DNA from: Methylococcaceae bacterium
GTDB lineage: Bacteria; Pseudomonadota; Gammaproteobacteria; Methylococcales; Methylomonadaceae
Assembly: GCA_006844585.1 (NCBI GenBank)
Contig: SPJM01000348.1
Coordinates: 1-61,476, forward strand
Reading direction: 5' to 3'
Length of the DNA: 61,476 nt
The translations under genes were made by a program, and so were the position numbers. Numbering within the stretch: position 1 is the stretch's first letter; each line of letters opens with the position of its first letter. Positions 27,550 to 36,942 of the stretch are shown piece by piece. Below the pieces are notes generated by a model that was given only the letters and a program-made list of their open reading frames with translations, had not been told where the DNA came from and did no database searches.

Positions 27550-27559
27550 TGAGTTGTAA

Positions 27560-27739
27560 TCAAATTTTGAATAAAGCTAGCTTTTGTCCTAAAAACAAGC
27601 AGACGCCGACTAAAAAACCGAGTAATAGCAATGAGAATATAAAGGGAGGTTTATGCAGCAACAGAACAAAGAAATCACAAACCAATAAAGTCGTTAAAAG
27701 CGGGTGATCAACCAAACCATTCAGAAAGTTTTTAAACAT
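27560..27739 (-). CDS. Small hydrophobic membrane protein (59 aa)
   Basis: An ATG at 27739 follows GGAG by 5 nt and opens a 59-codon frame that begins MFKNFLNGLVDHPLLTTLLV. Two hydrophobic segments (about residues 14-28 and 32-51) are separated by HKPPF, a helical hairpin. It ends 11 bp before the RDD gene and shares its strand. I know of no named family. Frame length, ribosome site and position make it a likely real small protein. Confidence 0.5.
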   Translation of the reverse strand: MFKNFLNGLVDHPLLTTLLVCDFFVLLLHKPPFIFSLLLLGFLVGVCLFLGQKLALFKI

Positions 27740-28032
27740 GTTTTCTCCGAGGCAAAGTGTTTATTAAGTAATGCGACAGCGGTAACGCACTTTTAGATAA
27801 ATGGAAAATGTAAACGGCAACACGCTATTGCATCGCCTTAACCAGAAAAATTTAAGCTAAAAATGCCGACATCGCGGCCGAGCGAAGTAAAAACAGCATT
27901 ATATCGCTAAATCAACTAGAAACTAGCAAAATAATGAATCTTGCTAATTCTACTATATTCAAAAGGGTTATGTATACTTATTAGCTTTCCGGAAGAGCGA
28001 CCGTGATGGAATATTTTCTCTACATCTGTCGA

Positions 28033-28062
28033 TTGAGTAAAAAAGCGGCAAAATGCTATGAT
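28033..28062 (+). promoter_or_regulatory. Sigma70-type promoter upstream of pcnB
   Basis: TTGAGT (28033-28038) and TATGAT (28057-28062) are 18 bp apart. The pcnB start lies about 48 bp downstream. The rest of the 27740-28110 gap shows no gene. Confidence 0.5.
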
Positions 28063-28110
28063 ATGTACAATTAATCCTCAAGGCGCGGTTTCGAATGCGC
28101 TTTAAGTAGG

Positions 28111-29499
28111 ATGCTGAATTTTACTTCATATAATAAAGGTACTAAGACCATTTTAAACTTTTTTAAAAAAATTTTTCAGGCGACAGATGAACAAGCGCTT
28201 GTTCCACAGGGTGAAGTGAAAATTTACACCCGAGATGAGCATAACGTTTCCAGATCACAGATCAGTGAAAATGCTTTGAAAGTGTTGTATCGGCTGAAAA
28301 AATCAGGATTTCAAGCTTATTTGGTAGGCGGTTGCGTACGAGACTTGTTGTTAGGGCAAGAGCCGAAAGATTTTGATGTGGTTACCGACGCCAGCCCGGA
28401 GCAAGTGAAAAGTACATTTAGAAATTGTCGCTTGATCGGTCGTCGTTTCCGTTTGGCGCATGTGTATTTCGGCCGAGAAATTATTGAAGTCGCTACCTTC
28501 AGGGGTTCAGAAAATTTACAAAGCGAGCATCAGAAGGTGCATGAAGATGGTCGCTTGTTACGCGATAACGTATTCGGCACCTTGGAAGAAGATGTCTGGC
28601 GGCGGGATTTTACCGTCAATGCTCTTTATTACAACATTGAAGATTTTTCGATTGTCGACTATACAGGCGGCATGCAGGATCATGCTGACAGCCTTTTAAA
28701 GTTAATCGGCGATCCGCAAACGCGTTACCGGGAAGACCCGGTTAGAATGATGCGGGCGATTCGATTCGCCGCAAAGCTGGGTTTTAAAATGGATCCGGAA
28801 ACCGAACAGCCGATTGCCGAGCTGGCGAATTTGTTAGGCGGAATCCCGGCTGCTCGTTTGTTTGACGAAATTTTAAAGCTGTTTTTAAACGGTCAAGCGC
28901 AGCAAACTTTTGAGTTGCTCAGGCATTATGATGTGTTTGCCGTGTTGTTTCCGGCCACAGACCAGTGCCTGGCGACCCAAGAACACGAATTTCCGCGTTT
29001 GTTTTTAGCCAAAGCTTTGGAAAACTCCGACAAACGTATTGCCGACGGCAAAACGGTGACCTCTTATTTTCTGATGGCGGCTTTTTTGTGGGAGCCGTTG
29101 CAAATGCGGATAAAGGAAAAACTGGCGGCAGATGAAAATGAAACTGCCGCTTATCAGGATGCGGCTAATGAAGTATTGGCGCAACAAGTAAAAATAACCG
29201 CGATTCCAAAAAGAATCACGCAGTCTATGCGCGAAGTCTGGTTTATGCAGCCGCGCTTTCTCAGAAGAAAAGGCGTTAGGCCTTATCGATTATTGACTCA
29301 TCCGCGTTTCAGGGCGGCTTATGATTTTCTGCTGTTAAGAGCGGAAACCGGCGGCGCGGAAGCGGAATTGGCCGAATGGTGGACGCGTTTTCATCAGGCC
29401 GATGAGGCGGAACAAAAAAGGATGACCCGTCCGACTCGCAATAATAAAAAGAAACGCAATAGTCGGCGAACCGGCAAGCAAAAACAGCGTCAAAACTAA
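28111..29499 (+). CDS. pcnB: Poly(A) polymerase I
   Basis: 462 residues. The class II nucleotidyltransferase core is intact: AYLVGGCVRDLLLGQEPKDF with DFDV metal ligands, then RRFRLAHVYFG and the RRDFTVNALYYN motif shared with CCA-adding enzymes. REDPVRMMRAIRFAAKLGF follows. A basic tail after residue 430 (KKKRNSRRTGKQKQ) fits RNA binding in PcnB rather than CCA-transferase. It adds 3' poly(A) tails that speed RNA decay. A pcnB-folK order is common in gammaproteobacteria; panB and panC follow. Confidence 0.94.
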   Translation: MLNFTSYNKGTKTILNFFKKIFQATDEQALVPQGEVKIYTRDEHNVSRSQISENALKVLYRLKKSGFQAYLVGGCVRDLLLGQEPKDFDVVTDASPEQVKSTFRNCRLIGRRFRLAHVYFGREIIEVATFRGSENLQSEHQKVHEDGRLLRDNVFGTLEEDVWRRDFTVNALYYNIEDFSIVDYTGGMQDHADSLLKLIGDPQTRYREDPVRMMRAIRFAAKLGFKMDPETEQPIAELANLLGGIPAARLFDEILKLFLNGQAQQTFELLRHYDVFAVLFPATDQCLATQEHEFPRLFLAKALENSDKRIADGKTVTSYFLMAAFLWEPLQMRIKEKLAADENETAAYQDAANEVLAQQVKITAIPKRITQSMREVWFMQPRFLRRKGVRPYRLLTHPRFRAAYDFLLLRAETGGAEAELAEWWTRFHQADEAEQKRMTRPTRNNKKKRNSRRTGKQKQRQN

Positions 29500-29521
29500 T
29501 TATTAACACATCTTTTTTACT

Positions 29522-30013
29522 ATGGTCACTGCAATGATTGGTTTGGGCAGTAATTTAGCCGACCCCAAACTGCAAATTCAAAACGCCAGAGAAGCTATAG
29601 CGCGTCTACCGGTTACCGAAGAGCGAGGTTTTTCTTCACTTTACGCCAGTCCGCCGATGGGGCCTCAAGATCAACCTGATTATGTCAATGCGGTGATGGC
29701 GATAACAACGGAACTTTCAGCGCGACAGCTATTGCAAGCTTTGCAAGGAATAGAAAATCAACAAGGACGGCTGCGTGAACGGCGCTGGGGTGAAAGAACG
29801 CTGGATTTGGATATCTTGGTCTATGGCGATGTGCTGATTGACGAGCCGGATCTTGTTGTTCCGCATTATGGCATTGCCGACCGTTCTTTTGTCCTTTATC
29901 CTTTGCAAGATGTGGTCGAGCAGGGTTTTGAGATTCCGGGTAAAGGCGCTTTGACGGAATTACTGAAAGACTGTCCTAAAAATGGTTTATATGAGTTGAC
30001 GGCAAATGGATAA
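29522..30013 (+). CDS. folK: HPPK, 6-hydroxymethyl-7,8-dihydropterin pyrophosphokinase
   Basis: 163 residues, standard for FolK. MIGLGSNLADPKLQIQNARE opens the fold, and RRWGERTLDLDILVYGD is the family signature with the two metal-binding aspartates. VPHYGIADRSFVLYPL ends the active site. The enzyme transfers pyrophosphate from ATP to the pterin in folate synthesis. It starts 22 bp after pcnB and overlaps panB by 8 bp. Confidence 0.95.
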   Translation: MVTAMIGLGSNLADPKLQIQNAREAIARLPVTEERGFSSLYASPPMGPQDQPDYVNAVMAITTELSARQLLQALQGIENQQGRLRERRWGERTLDLDILVYGDVLIDEPDLVVPHYGIADRSFVLYPLQDVVEQGFEIPGKGALTELLKDCPKNGLYELTANG

Positions 30014-30818
30014 GCGTTATCAGAAGACGACAAAGCCGTTGACCATTACCGATTTACAGGCGATGAAACAAGGCGGTGAAAAAATCAGCTGTTTAACGGC
30101 TTACGACGCCAGTTTCAGTAGCTTGTTGGATAAAGTCGGCATCGATTTGCTATTGGTGGGCGATTCTTTGGGGATGGTGATACAAGGGCAAGCCAGCACC
30201 GTGCCGGTGACCATGACAGATATGATTTATCACAGCCGTTGCGTGGCCAGGGCGCGGCGGAGAGCCTTTGTGGTGGCGGATTTGCCGTTTATGAGTTACG
30301 CGACCTTAAAGATGGCTTTGCAAAACGCCGCCGCCTTAATGCAAAGCGGCGGCGCACAGATGGTCAAGTTTGAGGGCGCTAAGCCGGAAATTATCAGCGC
30401 CCTGGTGGCTGAGGGCGTTCCGGTGTGCGGTCATCTCGGCCTGCTGCCGCAATCAATCAATCAACTGGGCGGTTATCGGGTGCAAGGCAAGGACTCTCAA
30501 GCTGCGCAAAAAATCATTGAAGATGCGCAAAAGATCGAGCAAGCCGGCGCTAGCCTGCTGGTTTTGGAATGCGTGCCATCCAGTTTGGCTCAGCAAATAT
30601 GCCGTCAATTAAGCATTCCGGTGATCGGCATCGGCGCAGGTGCTGATTGCGACGGTCAGATTTTGGTGTTGTATGATATTTTAAATATCGACAGCGGCAG
30701 AAAACCGCGTTTTTTCAAAGACTTTTTGGCGGAATCGGGAAGCATAGAAAGCGCTGTGCAGCTCTATCATTCTGAGGTTAAAGAGGGGCTGTATCCGGGT
30801 CCGGAGCATAGTTATTAA
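30006..30818 (+). CDS. panB: Ketopantoate hydroxymethyltransferase
   Basis: 270 residues. The (beta/alpha)8 enzyme makes ketopantoate from alpha-ketoisovalerate and methylene-tetrahydrofolate. ISCLTAYDASFSSLLDKVG, LLVGDSLGMVIQGQASTVPV and VKFEGAKPEI contain the Mg ligands and active-site residues. VIGIGAGADCDGQILVLYD is the C-terminal signature. It overlaps folK and lies 2 bp before panC, so folate and pantothenate genes form one operon. Confidence 0.96.
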   Translation: MDKRYQKTTKPLTITDLQAMKQGGEKISCLTAYDASFSSLLDKVGIDLLLVGDSLGMVIQGQASTVPVTMTDMIYHSRCVARARRRAFVVADLPFMSYATLKMALQNAAALMQSGGAQMVKFEGAKPEIISALVAEGVPVCGHLGLLPQSINQLGGYRVQGKDSQAAQKIIEDAQKIEQAGASLLVLECVPSSLAQQICRQLSIPVIGIGAGADCDGQILVLYDILNIDSGRKPRFFKDFLAESGSIESAVQLYHSEVKEGLYPGPEHSY

Positions 30819-30820
30819 TC

Positions 30821-31663
30821 ATGCAGGCAATCCGAAATCGACAAGCTTTGACAGAATTGGTTCAGCAATGGCGGCGACTTGGTGAAACAATTGCTTTTGT
30901 GCCGACCATGGGAAACCTACATGCGGGACACCTGGCTTTGGTTAAACAGGCGGCCAGTCTTGCTGATCGTGTCGTGGTCAGCATTTTCGTCAACCCTACT
31001 CAGTTTTGCCCCGGAGAAGACTTTGATAATTATCCGCGCACCGAACAGGCTGATGCGGAAAAATTAGCTGCGGAAAATGTAGATCTTTTATTCTTGCCGA
31101 TGTTGGCGGAAATGTACCCGCAGCCCGCTATGGTCAGTCTGACCGTGGGCGAATTGGCGAATCGCTATTGCGGAAATTCGCGACCGGGACATTTTGACGG
31201 CGTGGTTACCGTGGTTTGTAAATTATTCAATATGGTGCAGCCGGATTTGGCGGTATTCGGTGAAAAGGATTTTCAACAATTGGCGATTATTCGCCGCATG
31301 GTCGCTGATTTGAATATGCCGGTTCAGATTATCGGCGCGCCGTTGGTGCGGGAATCTGATGGTTTGGCGATGAGTTCTCGAAATGGCTATTTAACGGCTG
31401 AACAAAGAAAGCTTGCGCCCGTGTTGTACCAATTATTGCAGCGATTGCGGAATGAAATCCTTGATGGACGTGAGGATTGGGATGATTTGCTGGAACAATA
31501 TCGACAACATTTAAATGCCGCCGGTTTTAAAACGGATTATTTGGCGATTTCCCGGGTTGATGATTTATTGCAAGCTACGCCTAAAGATCATGATTTGGTG
31601 ATTTTGGCGGCGGCTTGCCTGGGCAAAACCCGATTGATTGATAATCTGCCTTTTCATCGATAA
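30821..31663 (+). CDS. panC: Pantothenate synthetase
   Basis: 280 residues, normal for PanC. VPTMGNLHAGHLALVKQA contains the HxGH nucleotide-binding motif, FVNPTQFCPGEDFDNYPR the pantoate site and AVFGEKDFQQLAIIRRM the KxxxQ region. The MSSRNGYL motif, equivalent to KMSKS, is intact. It condenses pantoate with beta-alanine using ATP. Last of the pcnB-folK-panB-panC run. Confidence 0.96.
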   Translation: MQAIRNRQALTELVQQWRRLGETIAFVPTMGNLHAGHLALVKQAASLADRVVVSIFVNPTQFCPGEDFDNYPRTEQADAEKLAAENVDLLFLPMLAEMYPQPAMVSLTVGELANRYCGNSRPGHFDGVVTVVCKLFNMVQPDLAVFGEKDFQQLAIIRRMVADLNMPVQIIGAPLVRESDGLAMSSRNGYLTAEQRKLAPVLYQLLQRLRNEILDGREDWDDLLEQYRQHLNAAGFKTDYLAISRVDDLLQATPKDHDLVILAAACLGKTRLIDNLPFHR

Positions 31664-31702
31664 AAATAATATCGATTCATACTCTTTGAACTAATACCTT
31701 AG

Positions 31703-33532
31703 ATGAATAAAATCATATTGCTATGGTTTCTATTGTTTCATGCGGCGGCGTCGGCGGGAACAAATCCGCAACAACAAGAAATTCTGGATATTGTTGATAA
31801 ACTGGAAAGTTATAATCAGCAAATCGCTGCAACTGAAGAAGATGAGGCGATTAATAAGCTGATTGTTCAGCGTGACGCAACTTTGCAGGCCTTGTTATTG
31901 CAATTGCAGACCACCAGTGTGGAAAGCTTGCCGGACCTGTCGGACCAAAAGCAACAAAATTTACTGTCATCCCGGATCAATATCAATCAACAACGTGGTC
32001 ATAAAGTGGCGGTGTTAAGGGATAAGGCGGAGATTGCCGCATTACAAACCCAGCAGGCCGTTAACGATTATTTGCAGTATTTAATTCAGGCTTCCGATCA
32101 TTACGCGCGTAGCGAAGCCATCATTCAGCACAGCCAGGTAAAGCTTAGCGCCAGCCAGGCCTTAGCTGAACAATTTAAGGTTAAAGAAATTGCTAAAGAA
32201 GGGCCGGTTTTCCTGAATTTTGAAAAAAACCTCAGTCGTTTTACGAGAGTTAATGAGACTTATCAAACCATTCTCAAATATGTAATGAGTCGTCCTCGAT
32301 TAATTGTATCCACCCATTGGTCGCAAAATTTTTCATTATTAAGCGCTATTGCAACGATTAATCGTTTGGACAGCGTTAAAGCCATTAATCAACATCTAAT
32401 ACCCTTTAAAATCGATGTGGGCGGCGTCGGCGTATCCTTGTTAATTGTGTTGCTGGTGTATTTTACCTATCCCTTGTTTATTAAAAGCGCCGGGTGGTTA
32501 ATTGAACAATATTTGATTGATGACGGCTCCGAGCATCAAACCCTAATCTATCATGAAATCAGGCGACCGGTATGGGTGTTGGTGTTCTTTTTCGGCGTTG
32601 ATTTAGCCACTTATGCGTTTTTTTATAAAACCGATTTTCGCGCCTCAATCGAAAACATCACTTTTGTGATCTATGCGCTGATCTATATTTGGCTGCTATT
32701 CAAAATTCTCGACACCGTGGTATTGGTGCAGATTCAAAAGCTCAGTCGCAAGCATAAAGAGCTGCGCAGAGGCTTGTTTAATTTGGCCGTACAAACCAGC
32801 AAAGGCGTCATATTAGTCGCCGCTTTGGCAATCGGTTTGAATCATTTCGGCATCAGCATCACCGCGATTATGTCCACTTTAGGCATAGGCGGCTTGGCGT
32901 TCGCATTGGCGGCCAAAGACACCTTATCTAATTTATTCGGCGGCATTACCATTCTTTTCGATGATGTTTACCGAATGGGCGATTGGATCAAAGTCGGCGA
33001 TGTGGAAGGTACAGTGGCCGATATCGGCTTGCGCAGCACGACCATTAGAACCTTCGATAACGCCTTAATCACCATTCCCAATTCGCAAATATCCATATCC
33101 AGCGTCAAAAATTACAACCGCCGGGTGGTAGGGCGCAGAATCAAGTTGTATGTCGGCGTCACCTATGAAAGCAACATGGATGATATTCGCCAGGCGATAG
33201 AAGAAATACGGGAAATGTTGTTGAACCATCCTGATATTGCTCACTCCGCTCAAAAACACAATACCCGGCGCAGCCGTAAATTGAAATTAGCCTCCGACGA
33301 GGACACTCACGGCATTAAAGCCACCCAATTGGTTTATATGGATCGTTTTAATGATTTTTCCATCGACATTCTGGTGTATTGCTTTTCACGCACAGTGAAA
33401 TGGTCGGAATGGCTGGCGGTGAAGCAGGATGTGCTATTTGAAATAGCCGAGATATTGCAAAACAATCATCTGGAATTCGCTTATCCGACCGAGGTTAGGA
33501 TTCAGCGCGTGGAGCAAGGTACTATGCCTTGA
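31703..33532 (+). CDS. MscS-family mechanosensitive ion channel
   Basis: 609 residues. A signal peptide (1-18) is followed by a helical, Gln-rich periplasmic segment of about 200 residues, then four or five membrane helices. The pore helix and upper MscS domain read IMSTLGIGGLAFALAAKDTL and LFGGITILFDDVYRMGDWIK, and VEGTVADIGLRSTTIRTFDN follows. The C-terminal part is the alpha/beta domain of MscS. Larger than MscS (286 residues), it resembles YbdG/YnaI-type or plant-like multi-helix homologues. It releases solutes on osmotic downshock. Confidence 0.88.
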   Translation: MNKIILLWFLLFHAAASAGTNPQQQEILDIVDKLESYNQQIAATEEDEAINKLIVQRDATLQALLLQLQTTSVESLPDLSDQKQQNLLSSRININQQRGHKVAVLRDKAEIAALQTQQAVNDYLQYLIQASDHYARSEAIIQHSQVKLSASQALAEQFKVKEIAKEGPVFLNFEKNLSRFTRVNETYQTILKYVMSRPRLIVSTHWSQNFSLLSAIATINRLDSVKAINQHLIPFKIDVGGVGVSLLIVLLVYFTYPLFIKSAGWLIEQYLIDDGSEHQTLIYHEIRRPVWVLVFFFGVDLATYAFFYKTDFRASIENITFVIYALIYIWLLFKILDTVVLVQIQKLSRKHKELRRGLFNLAVQTSKGVILVAALAIGLNHFGISITAIMSTLGIGGLAFALAAKDTLSNLFGGITILFDDVYRMGDWIKVGDVEGTVADIGLRSTTIRTFDNALITIPNSQISISSVKNYNRRVVGRRIKLYVGVTYESNMDDIRQAIEEIREMLLNHPDIAHSAQKHNTRRSRKLKLASDEDTHGIKATQLVYMDRFNDFSIDILVYCFSRTVKWSEWLAVKQDVLFEIAEILQNNHLEFAYPTEVRIQRVEQGTMP

Positions 33533-33635
33533 TTATTGATGGTGAATTGAAATTAATGAGCTCTATATGGGGTTGTTGTTATCGCGCCAAACAGGTATTT
33601 TATGTTTTAAATAAGCTGCTTAGTTAGTATGTGAT

Positions 33636-34050
33636 ATGGGGGGTAATGCTCCAAGATACAATAAATCCAAATCCAGAGAGGTTTTAGATCAAATTAGAGG
33701 GTTAACGACTAAAGATCCAACACATTTTGTCCCTGCTATACAAGAGCTTTGCTCGATGGCTGACTTTTGTTCAGGCTCTTCCAAAAACAGGCGTTAGTGG
33801 GGCTACTCGTTGGTTAAATAAGGATATTGTAATCAGCAATTTTAAAGGTTATTTACTTGGAACCAACCATGGGGTATCAGGGCAATATGTACAGGAATAA
33901 TGGGATGAATTTTGTTACCGACTTAACTGGCGGTTCTGGGAAGAGCAAATCCCTAATAGGTTATTAAGGGTTTGCATAGCTCATAAACCAATTTTCTCAA
34001 ACCTGTGGTTTGTTAATAGCCATGTAAAAAAAATACTGCTAATTCAGTAA
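33636..34050 (+). pseudogene. Decayed IS1595-like transposase remnant
   Basis: From 33811 one frame reads WLNKDIVISNFKGYLLGTNH, GVSGQYVQE, stop, WDEFCYRLNWRFWEEQIPNR. This matches the C-terminal region of IS1595-type transposases, where a Tyr is expected at the TAA (33898-33900). The frame closes at 34050 with no intact N-terminal half. A separate 53-codon frame at 33636-33797 precedes it in another frame and is not recognisable. The rest of the 33533-34090 gap holds nothing else I can identify. Confidence 0.55.
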
Positions 34051-34090
34051 ATAAAAGATAAACCATTAAGATTTTCAGATTATTCGCCAA

Positions 34091-34131
34091 AAATAAAAAA
34101 GCCCCTTTTGCATTAAATTACAAAAGGGGTT
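34091..34131 (-). terminator. Rho-independent terminator of the hflK-hflC-ftsH operon
   Basis: On the minus strand a stem of CCCCTTTTG and CAAAAGGGG with an 11-nt loop is followed by CTTTTTTATTTTT. It starts 22 bp after the ftsH stop codon. Confidence 0.85.
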
Positions 34132-34152
34132 AAGAGGATGACCTCTGAGCGC

Positions 34153-36057
34153 CTAGTTGGCTAAACCTGGGGTATCAAGGGCTTGGTTTTCAATTTCCGG
34201 GTTTGTGTTTTCAGGTTGAGCCTTGTTTTCTTTTTCCTCCAATGGCGGCAAAGGAGGGGGCGGAGCTAATTTTTGCCCTGCCATTAATTGTTCGATTTGA
34301 AATTTGTCTATCGTTTCCCATTGCATTAAAGCGTTCGCCATGTTGTGCAAAATTTGCTCATGATCAATCAAAATTTGTTTGGCTTTTTGATAATTGTCAT
34401 CGATAATCCGACGAATTTCTTCATCAATCTGTTGAGCAGTTTTTTCCGACATGGATGAAGATTGCCCCCCGAAATAAGGTTGTTGATTCTTGTCGCCATA
34501 ATCCAGTGGACCTAAACGCTCTGATAAGCCCCATTTGGTTACCATGTCGCGTGCAAATTGAGTGGCTCTTTCAATATCGTTAGATGCGCCGGTGGTGATT
34601 TTATTTTTGCCGTAAATAAGTTCTTCCGCCACGCGACCGCCAAAAAGGCTGGCGATTTGACTTTCCAGTTTATCTTTACTGGCGCTGTGAGTATCTTGTT
34701 CAGGTAAAAACATGGTGATGCCCAAAGCTCCGCCTCTTGGCATAATGCTGACTTTATAAACCGGGTCATGCTCAGCTAAGAATGTCCCAACAATCGCGTG
34801 GCCGGCTTCATGATAGGCGGTCATTAACTTATCTTCTGCCCGCATGATCATGGATTTTTTTTCGACGCCCATGATGATTTTATCTCTCGCTTTGTCGAGA
34901 TCTTCCATATGGATCAGTTTCTTATTGCCGCGCGCGGCAAATAATGCAGCTTCGTTAATCAAGTTGGCTAATTCTGCTCCGGAAAATCCCGGCGTTCCTC
35001 GCGCTAAATCGTGTAGATTGACATCATCGGCTTCCGGCACGTTGTTGATATGAACATTCAGGATTTGTTCCCGGCCTTTAATATCGGGCAGGCCTAATGT
35101 GATTTGGCGATCAAAACGTCCTGGTCTAAGTAAGGCTTTATCCAGCACGTCCATACGATTTGTGGCGGCAATAACAATAATGCTCTCATTGCCGCTAAAA
35201 CCATCCATTTCTACCAAGAGTTGGTTCAGCGTTTGTTCACGTTCATCGTTACCGCCGTGTCCAGCACTACTACTGCGATGTCGGCCAACGGCGTCTATTT
35301 CGTCGATAAAGATGATGCAAGGCGCTTGTTCTTTGGCTTGCTTGAATAGGTCTCGCACTCTTGATGCGCCGACCCCGACAAACATTTCGACGAAATCTGA
35401 ACCCGATAGCGAAAAAAATGGAACTCCGGCTTCGCCAGCGATGGCTTTGGCTAGCAGGGTTTTACCTGTGCCGGGAGGGCCGACCATTAAAATCCCACGC
35501 GGAATTTGACCTCCTAACTGTTGATATTTTTCCGGAGCTTTTAAAAAATCAACGACTTCGACTACATCTTGTTTCGCTTCTTCGACGCCGGCAACATCAT
35601 GAAATTTGATTTTGATTTGATTTTCGACGATCAATTTGGCTTTGCTTTTGCCGAATTGGCCTTGTTGGCCGCTCATGGCGTTTTGCTGTTTACGCATAAA
35701 ATATATCCAGACAGCGATTAACAGTAATATAGGCCCCCAAGACATCAGGATCTGCATCAAAAATGACGGTGGTTCAGGCTTATTGACATCAATTTCAACC
35801 TCGTATTCCAATAATTCATCTATCAACTTGGCGTCGTTTGGATTATAGGTGACGAAAGGTTCACCGTTTCTACGTTTGCCGCTGATTTGGTCATGCTGTA
35901 TGTCCACCTTGTTAATCATGCCTGTACGCACCGATTCTATGAAATCCGAATAGGAAATTTGATAGTTTTGTTCGCTGCGGAAATTAATTTGCTTAAAAAG
36001 TGAAAAAACGGCTATTGCCAGCAATAGCCAAAACGACATTTTGAGAATTTTTTTCAT
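34153..36057 (-). CDS. ftsH: ATP-dependent zinc metalloprotease FtsH
   Basis: 634 residues from the ATG at 36057, which has GGAG 6 nt upstream; a TTG four codons earlier lacks that. Two membrane helices (about 7-22 and 101-120) flank a periplasmic loop. The AAA domain has Walker A GPPGTGKT (193-200), Walker B IIFIDE (248-253) and the arginine-finger region RPGRFDR. The zinc site HEAGH is at 416-420. A Pro-rich acidic tail follows. It degrades membrane and regulatory proteins. Lying in one operon with its inhibitors HflK and HflC is unlike E. coli and suggests a second, dedicated copy, which is inference. Confidence 0.94.
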   Translation of the reverse strand: MKKILKMSFWLLLAIAVFSLFKQINFRSEQNYQISYSDFIESVRTGMINKVDIQHDQISGKRRNGEPFVTYNPNDAKLIDELLEYEVEIDVNKPEPPSFLMQILMSWGPILLLIAVWIYFMRKQQNAMSGQQGQFGKSKAKLIVENQIKIKFHDVAGVEEAKQDVVEVVDFLKAPEKYQQLGGQIPRGILMVGPPGTGKTLLAKAIAGEAGVPFFSLSGSDFVEMFVGVGASRVRDLFKQAKEQAPCIIFIDEIDAVGRHRSSSAGHGGNDEREQTLNQLLVEMDGFSGNESIIVIAATNRMDVLDKALLRPGRFDRQITLGLPDIKGREQILNVHINNVPEADDVNLHDLARGTPGFSGAELANLINEAALFAARGNKKLIHMEDLDKARDKIIMGVEKKSMIMRAEDKLMTAYHEAGHAIVGTFLAEHDPVYKVSIMPRGGALGITMFLPEQDTHSASKDKLESQIASLFGGRVAEELIYGKNKITTGASNDIERATQFARDMVTKWGLSERLGPLDYGDKNQQPYFGGQSSSMSEKTAQQIDEEIRRIIDDNYQKAKQILIDHEQILHNMANALMQWETIDKFQIEQLMAGQKLAPPPPLPPLEEKENKAQPENTNPEIENQALDTPGLAN

Positions 36058-36081
36058 ATCAATCTCCAATATGATTGCCTG

Positions 36082-36942
36082 TTAATTTTCTTTTGAAAAA
36101 TATTTGAAAAAGTCGGTGTTCGGTTCCAAGAGCATTGTGTCTTGAGTGTTTTCAAAGGATGCTTGATAAGCGTTTAAGCTTCGGTAAAAAGCATAAAATT
36201 CAGTATCTTTGCCGTAACTCTTCGCATAAACTTCAGCTGCCTTGGCATCGCCTCTCCCTCTTCTTTGTTCAGCTTGACGAAAGGCTTCTGCGATGATGAT
36301 GTTCTTTTCTTTATCCGCTTGTGCTTTGATGCGCTCAGCTATTTCCGAGCCTTGAGAGCGAAATTCTCTCGCCACCCGTTCTCTTTCCGCTTCCATACGC
36401 CGATAAACTGAAGCGCTGACCTCGTTGGGCAGGTCGATGCGCTTGATGCGGATATCAATCAATTCGATGCCATACTCTTCGGCCATAGGGGCAAGTTTAT
36501 CCAATAAAACCTTGCGTAGATTGCCGCGATCTTCAGCAACCAGTTCTTTGATGGTGCGTAAGCCGAATTCGCTACGCATGGCGTCCTTTAGAATTTGATC
36601 CAAACGAAGATTAGCTTGGAATTCATTACCGCCGACGGTGGTGTAGAAAAGACCGACATTGCCGACCCGCCATTTGGCAAAAGAGTCAACAATGACATTT
36701 TTCTTTTCCGATGTTAAAAAGCGTTCGGAGCGGGCGTTTAGCGTTAACACTCTTGAGTCGAATTTATTCACATTGTTGATCAATGGGAATTTAAAATGGA
36801 TACCGGGTTGATAATCAGATTTTACAATCTCTCCCAATCTGAATTTAATGGCTTTTTCATGCTCGGCCACATAAAAAATCGACATGAAGGCTAAAATGAC
36901 CGCAGTTAAGCTGGTTGGTAGCAGGATATGAGATGAATTCAT
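36082..36942 (-). CDS. hflC: Protease modulator HflC
   Basis: 286 residues: an N-terminal membrane helix (about 6-25), then the SPFH/prohibitin domain with FYVAEHEKAIKFRLGEIVKS and QPGIHFKFPLINNVNKFDSR. A coiled-coil region (ERERVAREFRSQGSEIAERI, AQADKEKNIIIAEAFRQAEQ) and RGDAKAAEVYAKSYGKD near the end follow. With HflK it forms the cage around FtsH hexamers in the inner membrane. It overlaps hflK by 4 bp and is 25 bp upstream of ftsH. Confidence 0.95.
   Translation of the reverse strand: MNSSHILLPTSLTAVILAFMSIFYVAEHEKAIKFRLGEIVKSDYQPGIHFKFPLINNVNKFDSRVLTLNARSERFLTSEKKNVIVDSFAKWRVGNVGLFYTTVGGNEFQANLRLDQILKDAMRSEFGLRTIKELVAEDRGNLRKVLLDKLAPMAEEYGIELIDIRIKRIDLPNEVSASVYRRMEAERERVAREFRSQGSEIAERIKAQADKEKNIIIAEAFRQAEQRRGRGDAKAAEVYAKSYGKDTEFYAFYRSLNAYQASFENTQDTMLLEPNTDFFKYFSKEN

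Noticed and set aside
33636-33797. 53-codon frame MGGNAPRYNKSKSREV as a separate gene
   Set aside because: No ribosome site and no family match; it lies next to transposase debris, so I included it only as part of the decayed region.
35099-35509. 136-codon frame opposite ftsH
   Set aside because: It is antisense to the AAA domain of a clear ftsH and has no domain of its own.
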